From assembly GCF_000517105.1 (NCBI RefSeq), contig NZ_KI912148.1, positions 1,358,518 to 1,422,517 on the forward strand: a stretch of DNA of 64,000 nucleotides, given 5' to 3'. The notes below the pieces were generated by a model. It was given only the letters and a program-made list of their open reading frames with translations. It did no database searches and had not been told where the DNA came from. Origin of the DNA: Fischerella sp. PCC 9605 (GTDB lineage: Bacteria; Cyanobacteriota; Cyanobacteriia; Cyanobacteriales; Nostocaceae). The first letter of the stretch is position 1. Each line of letters opens with the position of its first letter. Below are positions 24,114-34,616 of this stretch, piece by piece. A program made the translations under genes and the position numbers.

Positions 24114-25286
24114 ATGGCTAATCCACGACCAGGGGGAAAATTAGTCTCGTTAGCTTTTGTAAGCGTATGTTTTTGTTTAGGCATTAGTATCGGATTGAGT
24201 ATCCGCTTTAAGCGATCGCAAGCAACGGATACGAATAACCTACCCAGTGAAATTGTACCAGACCCGAATTATTCCCCAGATTTTAACTCACCCCCGTTTG
24301 TAGATGAGCCAAGTTATACAGACTCCATCACTATCCAAGCAGTAGGAGATGTTATTCCCGGTACAAATTTTCCTAACAAAAGACTACCGCGCGATCGCAA
24401 CCAACTGCTACCAACATCAGTTAGGACATACTTGCAAAGAGCAGATATACTTTTTGGCAACTTTGAAACCAGCTTAACTAACCATCCTTATACTGCTAAA
24501 GATATCACTCGTGGGCAGGTTTTTGCCTTTCGCTCTCCTCCCTCCTATGCTCAGTTATTTGCTGATGCTGGCTTTGATGTGTTCAATATAGCCAACAATC
24601 ATGCCTTAGATTTTGGTACGGTGGGGTTCCGTGACACTATTAAGAATCTCGCTGCTGTTGGGATTGAAACCTTAGGTCATAAAAATCAAATTCTTTTGCT
24701 AGAAGTTAAAAATATTGCGATCGCAATGATTGGGTTTGCACCCTACGAATTTTATAATTCGATTCACGATTTAGAAACAGCCCAAGCTCTTGTAAAAAAA
24801 GCCAAAACCCGAGCAGAGATTGTGATTATATCAATGCACGCAGGAGCAGAAGGAACGGGTGCATTACGAGTTAAAAATCGGACGGAGACTTTTTATGGGG
24901 AAAACCGGGGTAATTCAGTCAAGTTTGCCCGCAAAATGATTGATGCAGGAGCAGATTTAATCCTTGGACATGGCCCGCACGTTCCCAGAGCAATGGAACT
25001 TTATAAAGGAAAACTCATTGCTTATTCCTTGGGAAATTTTCTTGGATACCGGACTCTATCTACACGAGCTCAAACGGCTTACTCAATGATTTTAGAAGTT
25101 AAACTGAATTCAAAGGGAGATTTAGTGGGGGGTAGAATTATTCCCGTACATATGGATAGGCAAGGAATACCCCGCATTGATAAGCGTTTCCGAACTGTAG
25201 GACTTGTGCGTTATCTGATTGCCAGCGATTTTCCTAATACTTCGATAAAGGTTAACAAAAAGGGAGAAATATTATTAACTAATTAA
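24114..25286 (+). CDS. CapA-family (PgsA-like) metallophosphoesterase-fold protein
   Basis: 390 residues from the ATG at 24114 (MANPRPGGKL), with GAGG 9 bases upstream; a GTG at 24099 is in frame but less likely. An N-terminal hydrophobic anchor spans about residues 9-28, then a Pro-rich linker. The CapA domain shows IQAVGDVIPG, FGNFETSLT, NIANNHALDFG, ISMHAGAEG and LGHGPHVPRAMELYKGKLIAYSLGNF, the family's metal-site-like motifs. In other bacteria CapA takes part in poly-gamma-glutamate capsule synthesis, but no capB/capC partner is present here, so the role is open. Confidence 0.92.
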   Translation: MANPRPGGKLVSLAFVSVCFCLGISIGLSIRFKRSQATDTNNLPSEIVPDPNYSPDFNSPPFVDEPSYTDSITIQAVGDVIPGTNFPNKRLPRDRNQLLPTSVRTYLQRADILFGNFETSLTNHPYTAKDITRGQVFAFRSPPSYAQLFADAGFDVFNIANNHALDFGTVGFRDTIKNLAAVGIETLGHKNQILLLEVKNIAIAMIGFAPYEFYNSIHDLETAQALVKKAKTRAEIVIISMHAGAEGTGALRVKNRTETFYGENRGNSVKFARKMIDAGADLILGHGPHVPRAMELYKGKLIAYSLGNFLGYRTLSTRAQTAYSMILEVKLNSKGDLVGGRIIPVHMDRQGIPRIDKRFRTVGLVRYLIASDFPNTSIKVNKKGEILLTN

Positions 25287-25340
25287 GATTAGGCAATTAC
25301 AATTATAAATAATATTTTTTCATAAAAAAATAACTTTATC

Positions 25341-25550
25341 TTAAATTCCTTGTATCTCAGACAACTGACAATCTAACTCTTCCACTGCTAAACCAGTAGC
25401 TTTTTGCCATTCCTCAAAAGTGAAGTTATAGCCATGCGCTTGTGCCATTTGCACAAAGGTTTCTAAATCAGGAGCTGAGTTGAGTGTTTCTCGCAAATTG
25501 GGATCGGTTTGAGCTGTTCTAAATAACCTGATTACTTCCTGTTGTGACAT
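25341..25550 (-). CDS. Lone Nif11-domain (nitrile hydratase/Nif11 leader-like) small protein
   Basis: 69 residues with GGAGAAA about 7 bases before the ATG. The pattern MSQQEVIRLFRTAQTDPNLRETLN...FVQMAQAHGYNFTFEEW is that of Nif11 domains, seen both in a nitrogen-fixation-linked protein and as leaders of ribosomal peptides in cyanobacteria. The protein ends shortly after the domain (EELDCQLSEIQGI), with no Gly-Gly cleavage site followed by a core and only one Cys. No lanthionine synthetase, radical SAM or exporter gene is near. It is probably a stand-alone Nif11 protein or a precursor that has lost its core. Confidence 0.8.
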   Translation of the reverse strand: MSQQEVIRLFRTAQTDPNLRETLNSAPDLETFVQMAQAHGYNFTFEEWQKATGLAVEELDCQLSEIQGI

Positions 25551-25999
25551 AGTTTTTCTCCGAGAATTTCATAAATTTAGCCATTGGTGAAGAGTCAATA
25601 CAGACGCGATTAATCACGTCTGTGTAAGAGTTATTGGTTAATTTCTCCCCATCTCACACTCAGCATTTCATCTCTAAGTCGGTGAGAGGTTTTGTTCTTG
25701 ACTATATGGATTATCAAATATCACGTATCCGTACAGTTTACTGTCACATTTACAACAGTTTAGCGATCGCAGGCTTCTACGTCAATTTGCTGATACAGTT
25801 CTCAACTTTTTTTTATAATTATTACTATAAAAATTTCAGATTTATTTGAAGTCTCTCTAATTTAGCCTAGGCTGAATCAATTATCCATTAGGATTTCGCT
25901 CTAATATTACTGATATGACAATAATAATTAAGTCAAAAATATAACTTTTAAACCCTCAGCTTCAGTAATAGTTGCACTATTGATTTTATGTGATTTAAA
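25551..25999. other. Gene-free stretch
   Basis: About 450 bp, AT-rich, with one HIP1 site near 25763. A 71-codon frame at 25634-25849 has no ribosome-binding site and no recognisable pattern, so I do not call it. Confidence 0.4.
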
Positions 26000-26182
26000 T
26001 CACGTTCTACGCGATTTTGATCGTTTGGGAATATTATTTAACAAATATTCATAAAGTACTCCAATAGGAATAGCGATCGCAAATTCTGTTCCTTGTCCTA
26101 ATTTTGAATTAACCTCGATAGTTCCGCCATGTTTTTCCACAACAATTTGACGAGTAATAGATAATCCTAAACCTGTCCCCGT
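26000..26182 (-). pseudogene. Histidine kinase 3' remnant (ATPase domain end)
   Basis: Read on the minus strand, 60 codons and a stop encode the end of a HATPase domain: GTGLGLSITRQIVVEKHGG (G2 box), then IEVNSKLGQGTEFAIAIPI, the usual terminal strands of sensor kinases, then a basic tail. The rest of the gene is missing. The open frame stops resembling a kinase exactly where the palindromic repeat at 26190-26220 begins. It is a truncated relic, not a functional gene. Confidence 0.85.
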
Positions 26183-26189
26183 AAGATAC

Positions 26190-26220
26190 AGGGTGCGTTA
26201 CGCTAGCGCTAACGCACCCT
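26190..26220. repeat. Palindromic repeat AGGGTGCGTTA / TAACGCACCCT
   Basis: An 11-bp perfect inverted repeat around CGCTAGCGC. It abuts the truncated histidine kinase. It belongs with other palindromes in the window whose ends read ACCCTAC. Confidence 0.75.
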
Positions 26221-26250
26221 ACTAGCTACTTATTGTTTTCTTCCTTCTAC

Positions 26251-26817
26251 TTACTTATCTTGATCTTCATTTCCACCTGTATAACCAGTAGCGACCCATA
26301 CCAAGGATCTAACTCCATCACGGATAGATTTTGCAATTGGTTCAGGGGAATTGTTGGAAGGTACTGAAACTGGTTTAAAATTAATACCCCGACTACCTAA
26401 AACAATTTCACCGATGACGGTAGCGCGTCGCATATGGTAATCGGAAGTTACCAAGTAGACACTTTTAACCCCACTTTTTTCTAAATCATCCACCAGTGTT
26501 GTAAAGTTTTCTACTGTATTGTTTGCCCGATAATCCAAGTGCAACCGCTGAGTATTAATTCCGGCTTTGGCAAATACTTCTCTTGTCACCCTAGGAGGGC
26601 TACCACCAGAAATCCAAATCGGTAGATCGGAATGCTTACGGGCAAAATCTGCTGTAAACTTTTCTCTTTCTAATTTCCTTGTAGAACCACCCAAGACTAA
26701 AATCGCTTGCGGTTGTACTAATTGTCCTTGGATCTCCTTATAACCCCACAACAACATCAGTGGTAGGGCTAGGATCGTTAAATGAGAAGAAATACCTTTT
26801 AATAGTAGCTTTTTCAA
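26251..26817 (-). CDS. YdcF-family (DUF218) protein
   Basis: 188 residues. An N-terminal hydrophobic segment (about residues 11-27) acts as signal or anchor. The DUF218 core has AILVLGGSTRKLERE, PIWISGGSPPRV, DYRANNTVENF and VYLVTSDYHMRRA, the family's conserved Gly, Asn, Ser/Asp and His. The family includes SanA/ElyC-type proteins linked to envelope maintenance in other bacteria; the role here is unknown. The start is an ATG followed by Lys-Lys, typical of exported proteins. Confidence 0.88.
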   Translation of the reverse strand: MKKLLLKGISSHLTILALPLMLLWGYKEIQGQLVQPQAILVLGGSTRKLEREKFTADFARKHSDLPIWISGGSPPRVTREVFAKAGINTQRLHLDYRANNTVENFTTLVDDLEKSGVKSVYLVTSDYHMRRATVIGEIVLGSRGINFKPVSVPSNNSPEPIAKSIRDGVRSLVWVATGYTGGNEDQDK

Positions 26818-27050
26818 GGTTCTATCACTTCGGCTGCTTCAACAGATTTTGCTTGAAAAAGAATAATAATGTAGATTAACGGAAATAGGAAAAATATGCC
26901 CAGATTAATATCTAGGTGATTTTCCTAGTTTGGAAACGGTCATAGGTGACTTACAGCAACAGGCACTTTCTGGCTCGATGCTTGATTGTATCTACTATTG
27001 ACGCAGATGCAAAGTATTCCTGGTATTTTATTTAACTGTTTTTAGACAAC

Positions 27051-27123
27051 GGGACTGGCCAGATTCGAACCGGCGACCTAGCGCTTAGGAGGCGCTCGCT
27101 CTATCCAGCTGAGCTACAGCCCC
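27051..27123 (-). tRNA. tRNA-Arg (anticodon CCU)
   Basis: A full cloverleaf on the minus strand, 73 nt. Acceptor GGGGCTG pairs with CAGTCCC (one G-U). The D-arm is GCTC..GAGC, the anticodon stem AGCGC/GCGCT with loop CTCCTAA (anticodon CCT), and the T-arm GCCGG TTCGAAT CCGGC. CCA is not encoded. Confidence 0.97.
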
Positions 27124-27158
27124 AAATAAAATAGATATCACTTTACATGATATCACTT

Positions 27159-28681
<1,523 letters not shown>

Positions 28682-30814
28682 ATGGCAGTCTACTTGATTA
28701 TGACCAAACTCCACTGGCTAGAAGTTACTGAGTATATTTCCCTGTGTGCCTCCGCAATTGGAACCTTGGTGGCAACAGTAACTCAACAGGTTGTCTACGC
28801 AGCAGCCCCTTTAACTATAGTTCTTGGTTTGAATGCAGTTAATCGATCTCGATTAAAGCGTTTAAACGAACAGCATCAGCAAAATGCGATCGCCCAATTC
28901 GATCAACTCATCGATCCTTTTAGACAACGCCTAGAAAACTTTGATAACTATACCCATAGGTTGAGTCAATCAACTCAAAAACAGATAGAAGAATTACAGC
29001 GAAACCAACAGGAGCAAAGTACTGACTCTGTTCAACAACATTTGGTGCAACTAGATACATTAAGACAGCAATTGGGTAGAACGACTGAACAACAAATAGA
29101 GCCACTCAAACAACAACTTGCCCAACTTGATACCTTCACCCAACAGTTAAATACAACTACTCAACAACAAATAGAGCCACTCAAACAGCAACTTGCCCAA
29201 CTTGATACCTTCACCCAACAGTTAGATACAACTACTCAACAACAAATAGAGCCACTCAAACAACAACTTGCCCAACTTGATACCTTCACCCAACAATTGA
29301 ATACAACTACTCAACAACAAATAGAGCCACTTAAACAACAGCTTGCCCAACTCAATATCTTCACCCAACAGTTAAATACAAGTACTCAGAAGCAATTTGA
29401 GTTTTTAAGACAGCACTTGGGACAAATTGATACCTTTACACAACAAATAAATACGAATGCTCAGCAACACATGGATCAACTTCAACAGTTGCAGCAAGCA
29501 CTTAATATTGACGCTTTCAACCAGCGGCTGGCACAAATCGAGACTTTTACAAAACAGTTAAATACAAATACCCAACAACAAATTCAGCCGATTAGACAGT
29601 ACCTAACTCAACTAAATGCTTATATACAAAATTTAAGTGCAAGTACTCAAAAACAAATAGAAGAATTCAAGTATGCGATCGCTCTATACCAGACTGAAAT
29701 GCAAACATTAACACAGTCCCTCACTAAACAACAAGCGCAAATAAATATCACGCTACCAACATTAGTAACACCTCAAGAGCAAATCAGAATTTTGCAAAAT
29801 CCATCTCCAGTTGAGGAACAAAAAGACTTGCAGCCTCAGCTAAAACCTAAAACAGCAGAAGTTTTAGCACCAGTGGCTGCACCAACATCACACTCAACAC
29901 AAAACATCAAATCTCTACCACCTCTCCAAGGACACTCTGAACGGGTAGTATCTGTTGCTTTCTGTCCGCTTTCCCTTAACTCCTCACAGACAATCTTAGC
30001 AAGTGGCAGCCATGACAAAACCGTTAAAATTTGGCATTTAGATAGTCAGCAAAACCGTACCTTCACAGCCTCAGGAAGAGTGAATTCAGTTGCTTGGAGT
30101 GCTGATGGTAAAACCTTAGCCTGTGGTAATGATGACAAAAATATTCAATTGTGGAATGTGGTTACGGAACAAGAAATTTGTACATTGATAGGGCATAAAG
30201 ATAAAGTTTACTCTGTTGCTTTTAGCCCCAATAACAATATTCTCGCTAGCGGTAGTCAAGATCAAACTATTAAACTGTGGTCTTTAGATAACCAGAAAGA
30301 AATACAGACGCTTACAGGACATATCGATGAAGTGTTATGCATTGCTTTTAGCCCAGATGGCAAAATGCTAGCTAGTGGTAGTGGCGATCGCGATCAAACT
30401 ATTAAAATTTGGTATTTAATACAAAATAAATTTCTGACCCTCAAAAGCAAATCTGGTTTCATGGGAAGAATTTATGCTGTTGCTTTTAGCCCAGATGGCA
30501 AAATTTTAGCCAGTGGTCATCAAGACAAAACAATTAAGTTATGGCAGGTAGAAAGTGGTCAAGAACTTAGTACTCTGACAGGACACTCTGATGAGATTTA
30601 TTCTCTTGCTTTTAGCCCGGATGGCAAAATTTTAGCTAGTGGTGGTTACGATCAAACAATTAAGTTATGGGAGGTAAATACGAGCAAAGAACTAAATAAT
30701 ATTTCCGTTGGTGAGGGTGCGATTTACAGTATTGCCATTAGTCAGGACGGGAAGATCTTGGCTAGTGGAAATGGAGATAAGATAATAACACTGTTGACAC
30801 TTCCCCGACTTTAA
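28682..30814 (+). CDS. Coiled-coil and WD40 beta-propeller protein
   Basis: 710 residues, from the ATG at 28682 or possibly 28700. A hydrophobic segment at about residues 18-50 may be a membrane span. Residues ~60-370 are a Gln/Thr-rich coiled coil with four near-identical 25-residue units (TQQQIEPLKQQLAQLDTFTQ...) and several degenerate ones. From about residue 415 seven WD40 blades follow (for example VYSVAFSPNNNILASGSQDQTIKLW), enough to close a propeller. No kinase, protease or NTPase domain is fused. It is probably a scaffold for protein assembly; partners are unknown. Confidence 0.9.
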   Translation: MAVYLIMTKLHWLEVTEYISLCASAIGTLVATVTQQVVYAAAPLTIVLGLNAVNRSRLKRLNEQHQQNAIAQFDQLIDPFRQRLENFDNYTHRLSQSTQKQIEELQRNQQEQSTDSVQQHLVQLDTLRQQLGRTTEQQIEPLKQQLAQLDTFTQQLNTTTQQQIEPLKQQLAQLDTFTQQLDTTTQQQIEPLKQQLAQLDTFTQQLNTTTQQQIEPLKQQLAQLNIFTQQLNTSTQKQFEFLRQHLGQIDTFTQQINTNAQQHMDQLQQLQQALNIDAFNQRLAQIETFTKQLNTNTQQQIQPIRQYLTQLNAYIQNLSASTQKQIEEFKYAIALYQTEMQTLTQSLTKQQAQINITLPTLVTPQEQIRILQNPSPVEEQKDLQPQLKPKTAEVLAPVAAPTSHSTQNIKSLPPLQGHSERVVSVAFCPLSLNSSQTILASGSHDKTVKIWHLDSQQNRTFTASGRVNSVAWSADGKTLACGNDDKNIQLWNVVTEQEICTLIGHKDKVYSVAFSPNNNILASGSQDQTIKLWSLDNQKEIQTLTGHIDEVLCIAFSPDGKMLASGSGDRDQTIKIWYLIQNKFLTLKSKSGFMGRIYAVAFSPDGKILASGHQDKTIKLWQVESGQELSTLTGHSDEIYSLAFSPDGKILASGGYDQTIKLWEVNTSKELNNISVGEGAIYSIAISQDGKILASGNGDKIITLLTLPRL
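29084..29383. repeat. Four 75-bp coding tandem repeats
   Basis: Units start at 29084, 29159, 29234 and 29309. The first three are almost identical at DNA level, including synonymous sites, which indicates recent duplication or gene conversion. Confidence 0.9.
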
Positions 30815-31211
30815 TATAAGAGGATTCTTTGGCTCTTTGATGAGAAATTTCTCATGAAAAAATCATGAGATTTACATGAGATTTTTCTCATCTTTTTTAG
30901 TATTATCACTTGATGTTATTGTTATATATTTACAGACTTCAGTCCGAATACTTCCAAGATAATACGTTCGCCTAAATTAGCCGCGAAATCACACAAATAA
31001 AAGAAAAAATATTGCAACTATTGCCATCAGACTTACAGTTTTAACAGTGGCGAACAATGTTATATTTATAAATTCTATTATCTCAGATTAAGTTTAAGAG
31101 GAAATTAAAGATGGCTTAAATTATGTATAAGTTTAAGTAAGCAAAAAATTAAATTATGAAAGGTACGGTTCCAGTTTCCTAAATGTATTGATTTGCATTT
31201 ACTGAGAAAAA
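30815..31211. other. Gene-free stretch between the WD40 protein and the SLC13 transporter
   Basis: About 400 bp, AT-rich. Near 30840-30900 the sequences ATGAGAAATTTCTCAT and ATGAGATTTTTCTCAT give overlapping hairpins followed by TTTTTTAG, a plausible terminator for the WD40 gene. The rest should hold the promoter of the next gene. Confidence 0.45.
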
Positions 31212-32726
31212 ATGACAAAAGCAACTCCTGACAAGATAGGCGGTAGCACAGCTAAATCATTAAGTGTGTGGAGAACCTTTGAAGGAGAGGCAAGCAGTAA
31301 AGGCACTCCGGCTAAAGTTGCAAGGACTCACAAAAAAGGATTTGGTTGGGTTGTCAATGCCGTACTACCACTAACGCTGACAACAGTCACTGGTGTGGCT
31401 GTTCTACTGCCAGAATCATTGTCCACAAACGCGCGGTTGTCATTATTTGCGTTCGCGCTGGCGGTAATTTTGTGGTCAACCACGTCTTTCAACGCTGCTT
31501 TTGTTGCTTTAGCAGCAGTGATTTTGCTGGTGTTAACAGGTGGTGTCCCCCAAGAAAAACTGTATGAATCCTTAGCTTCCGATGTGGTATGGCTGATGAT
31601 AGGTGCGTTTATCTTGGGTAATGCGGTGCAGCAAACTGGTTTAGCCGCCAGATTTGCTCAGCTTGTCGTTTCCCGTGCGCGTACTGTTGGTAGTGTCCTC
31701 TGGTTGTTGACAACGATGATAATTCCACTGTCTTTCTTTATTCCTTCAACTTCTGGAAGAGCAGCAGTGGTAATTCCCATCTTTCACAGTATCGCTAATG
31801 CTGCTAATGACAAGCGCGTTACCAAAGCAATAGCGATACTCATGCCGACGGTGATTCTAGTATCCACCATTGGTACGATCATTGCCGCAGGTTCGCATCT
31901 TGTCGCTAATGACTTGCTTTATCAAATCTCTAAACAGCAAATCTCCTTTACTGATTGGGTGCTTTACGGTACACCCTTTGGGATTGTTGCCAGCTATATC
32001 TCCTGCTGGGTAATTATGCGGCTGTTTTTAGACAAAAAGCGCCTGCAACGTCCGATTACACTACCCCAAACCAAAAATAAACCCCTTTCCAAAGCAGAAT
32101 GGGCTACTTTGATGATTGTGGCGGTGATGGTAGTACTGTGGCTAACGGAAAGCTGGCATAAGTTAGAGATAGCCACTGTCACAGTAGTAGGTGCGCTATT
32201 GCTGACTACACCCAATATCGGGGTTTTGAAATGGAAAGACGCACTTAAAGCCGTTTCGTGGAATTTAATTATCTTTGTCGGTGCGGCGTTAGTGTTAGGA
32301 AAAGCGTTAATCGAGACTGGTGCAGCACAGTGGATCATTGATAACCTATTCAGCATCAGCGGTATCGTCAACGCCGAATCTCGCTTGCTGATTTTATTGG
32401 TACTGACGCTCATTTCCCTCACTTCTCACATCTACATGACATCCCATACTGCCCGTGCAGCGGCGTTAGTACCAGCAATTTTGTACCTGGCAACCAGCTT
32501 AAAGCTAAATCCGACGGCGGTTTTATTCATTAGCACCGTGGGAATGGACTACTGTCTCACCTTTCCAGTGAGTTCCAAAGCTTTGTTGATGTTCCAAGAA
32601 CTCGACGGCGAAACCTACAAAGGAGCAGACTTGCTGCGTCTGAGTTCCGTCATGCTACTAGTTCACTTAGCGCTAATTTTAATCTTCTACTACGGTTATT
32701 GGCGCTGGCTGGGCTTGGAATTGTAA
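31212..32726 (+). CDS. SLC13/DASS-family anion transporter
   Basis: 504 residues. A polar N-terminus of about 45 residues is followed by 11-12 hydrophobic spans. Two inverted-repeat substrate motifs are visible: PSTSGRAAVVIPIF near residue 180 and TSHTARAAALVPAIL near 412. These correspond to the paired Ser-Asn/Ser-Thr loops of sodium-coupled dicarboxylate/sulfate carriers. VSWNLIIFVGAALVLGKALIETG is also characteristic. The substrate (sulfate, dicarboxylate or another anion) cannot be set from sequence. It is the first of a group of + strand genes including a sensor kinase, so a sensing link is possible but unproven. Confidence 0.88.
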   Translation: MTKATPDKIGGSTAKSLSVWRTFEGEASSKGTPAKVARTHKKGFGWVVNAVLPLTLTTVTGVAVLLPESLSTNARLSLFAFALAVILWSTTSFNAAFVALAAVILLVLTGGVPQEKLYESLASDVVWLMIGAFILGNAVQQTGLAARFAQLVVSRARTVGSVLWLLTTMIIPLSFFIPSTSGRAAVVIPIFHSIANAANDKRVTKAIAILMPTVILVSTIGTIIAAGSHLVANDLLYQISKQQISFTDWVLYGTPFGIVASYISCWVIMRLFLDKKRLQRPITLPQTKNKPLSKAEWATLMIVAVMVVLWLTESWHKLEIATVTVVGALLLTTPNIGVLKWKDALKAVSWNLIIFVGAALVLGKALIETGAAQWIIDNLFSISGIVNAESRLLILLVLTLISLTSHIYMTSHTARAAALVPAILYLATSLKLNPTAVLFISTVGMDYCLTFPVSSKALLMFQELDGETYKGADLLRLSSVMLLVHLALILIFYYGYWRWLGLEL

Positions 32727-32794
32727 AGAGTTCACACTTAGCAGTTAGGAATTTGGAATCAGGAAGGGGATGGGACATTAATTACGACCAATGC

Positions 32795-32835
32795 CCAATG
32801 CCCAATGACCAATGACTAATGACTAATGACTAATG
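32795..32835. repeat. One-armed STRR array
   Basis: CCAATGC, CCAATGA and CTAATGA heptamers in direct orientation just before the histidine kinase start. No complementary T/G arm is present, unlike the other modules. Confidence 0.75.
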
Positions 32836-32839
32836 CCTT

Positions 32840-34288
32840 ATGAATCTGCGACAAAAACTCCTTACAACCTTTGGTGGTTTGGCGTTACTAACCTTAGTAA
32901 CAGCTGGAATGACTACTTGGACGCTCAACAAGTGGAGAAATAGCGAAAGGCAACTTCAAGAACACTACGAGCGTAGCCTGCTGGTTAAGGAAATTCAAGG
33001 AACAACTTTTCGTGCTTTTAAAGAACTACCAGATTCGGTGACAGGCGGTGATAATGATGCACGAGAAGAGTTTGAGGAATTGATCGCAGCAACCACACCA
33101 GACTTTGAACAGTGGGCAGCGTTAGCCCACAATGACCAAGAACACCAACAGATACAGCAAGTCCGCAATAACTATAAAACGTTACTAAAAGAGGCTCGTA
33201 AAGTTTTCGACTTGGTTGATGCTGGACGTCGCAAGCAGGCTTTAATTCTGCTGGACGAACATGTAGAAGAAGAGGTTCTTGAGAATTTTGAAAAGGTAAC
33301 TGAAGCAGCAATAGAATCTGACCGACAAAACCGCAGAGTGATTAGGACGCAAGTTCAGAATGCTAGGCGAACAGCTCAATTAGCCCTTTCAATTGTTGCT
33401 TTCGGCACAATTTCCCTGGTATTGCTGCTTTTAGGTTATCTCACTTCTGACTTGTTCACACCCTTGCGCGAGGTTAAGCAGGCACTGGATGACGCAAAGC
33501 GGGGTAACTGGCAACGTCGCTTAGACGAAGAACGAACTGATGAGTTTGGTGCGATCGCTCAGGCTTATAACCAGATGCTGGAGGAGATGGCATCCCGTCA
33601 GCAAGTGGTAGAACTTGCCGCCATTCCCGTGAGTGATTTAAAAAAAGATTCACATTGGCAAAAAATGTCGTCGCGGGTAATACTGCATCAGATGGTGTCG
33701 CAGTTGCGATCGCGCGTCGCTAATTTAAGTTCCAACAACACCACTGAAGATAAAAAAGCATTAATCGCCCAACTGGATTTACTTTTACAAGCTGTCTCGC
33801 GCATCGCTGAATTTGGCTTTCCTTTGGATTTAAATTTAGCTCGCACTAACATCCGTACTCTTATCTGCGAAGTTCTCCAGCGTTTTCAACCGGAATTAAT
33901 CGAGCGGGCAGTCAGTATTGAATTTGACATTGATCCAGCAGTAAATTATGCCGTAGTAGACCGTTTGAAATTGCGTTCTGCGCTGGGTGAACTAATACGC
34001 AACGCCTTGAATGCACTACCAGAAGAGGGTGGACGCTTGGGAGTGCGAACCACTGTCAATGAAGATGGTACGGAACTGAAAATCGAAGTTGCCGATAACG
34101 GCAAAGGTATCAAACAACCATTGATTGAGCAAGCTTTTACACCACTAGCCAGCGAAAACGGCAACACACCAGGTGTGGGATTGGCATTAACCAAAGCCAT
34201 CATCCAACAACACGGCGGTGAAATAACTCTCAAAAGCGAACCAGAACAAGGCACATACGTACAAATTTTATTACCACTAGGAGCGTAG
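32840..34288 (+). CDS. HAMP-domain sensor histidine kinase
   Basis: 482 residues. First membrane span at about residues 9-28, a helical extracytoplasmic sensor of about 155 residues, second span at about 183-205, HAMP at about 206-260, then a kinase core. The ATPase boxes are clear: ELIRNALNALPEEGG (N), EVADNGKGI (G1), and TPGVGLALTKAIIQQHGG (G2). The phospho-acceptor helix is atypical: ILHQMVSQLRSRV has His followed by Gln, not the usual H-E/D-L-R-T-P. It may signal weakly, differently or through ATP binding only. A receiver gene lies 330 bp downstream, the likely partner. Confidence 0.9.
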   Translation: MNLRQKLLTTFGGLALLTLVTAGMTTWTLNKWRNSERQLQEHYERSLLVKEIQGTTFRAFKELPDSVTGGDNDAREEFEELIAATTPDFEQWAALAHNDQEHQQIQQVRNNYKTLLKEARKVFDLVDAGRRKQALILLDEHVEEEVLENFEKVTEAAIESDRQNRRVIRTQVQNARRTAQLALSIVAFGTISLVLLLLGYLTSDLFTPLREVKQALDDAKRGNWQRRLDEERTDEFGAIAQAYNQMLEEMASRQQVVELAAIPVSDLKKDSHWQKMSSRVILHQMVSQLRSRVANLSSNNTTEDKKALIAQLDLLLQAVSRIAEFGFPLDLNLARTNIRTLICEVLQRFQPELIERAVSIEFDIDPAVNYAVVDRLKLRSALGELIRNALNALPEEGGRLGVRTTVNEDGTELKIEVADNGKGIKQPLIEQAFTPLASENGNTPGVGLALTKAIIQQHGGEITLKSEPEQGTYVQILLPLGA

Positions 34289-34391
34289 ATAAGTCAAAAG
34301 TCACGCATTCACGCATTCAAAAGTATTAAACCTCCTTCACAACAAATGAAAGAAGCACATTTTTCTGAGAGTTCCAAAACCCTTGCTGTAT

Positions 34392-34484
34392 CAGAATTCT
34401 AAAATGTGCATCTTAGGAGTTAAATCTCCTTCAGGAAGGAAACGCTTCAATGTTTTGGGAGCTTTAGCATTCCCGCAGGAATAA
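34392..34484 (+). pseudogene. Possible IS630-type transposase remnant
   Basis: A short frame encodes VKSPSGRKRFNVLGALAF before a stop. This resembles the SGRKRFNVLGAL segment just before the second catalytic Asp region in IS630-family transposases. Nothing else of the gene remains. The resemblance is from memory of the family, so this is tentative. It lies in the gap between the kinase and the receiver gene. Confidence 0.4.
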
Positions 34485-34526
34485 GGCAGGTCAAGCCGGG
34501 AGCGCTGGATATCTGTCTGGGCAACA

Positions 34527-34546
34527 CGTAACAAGGTTCTGTTACG
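34527..34546. repeat. Short hairpin CGTAACA / TGTTACG
   Basis: A 7-bp perfect inverted repeat around AGGTTC. It lies about 70 bp before the receiver gene, in the same non-coding gap as the transposase-like fragment. Confidence 0.4.
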
Positions 34547-34616
34547 AATCTTGACTTGCTTTATTTTTGCTAAACCCCCTTAAATGCGCTCACCCATGAA
34601 GTCATGATGGTGACTT

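Noticed and set aside
25634-25849. 71-codon + strand frame between the Nif11 gene and the kinase relic
   Set aside because: No ribosome-binding site, AT-rich, and the product (many Tyr/Phe in a run) matches no pattern I know.
34441-34560. Riboswitch or structured RNA upstream of the receiver gene
   Set aside because: G/C-rich patches and one 7-bp hairpin are present, but they fit no known riboswitch layout. A decayed transposase fragment explains part of the sequence better.
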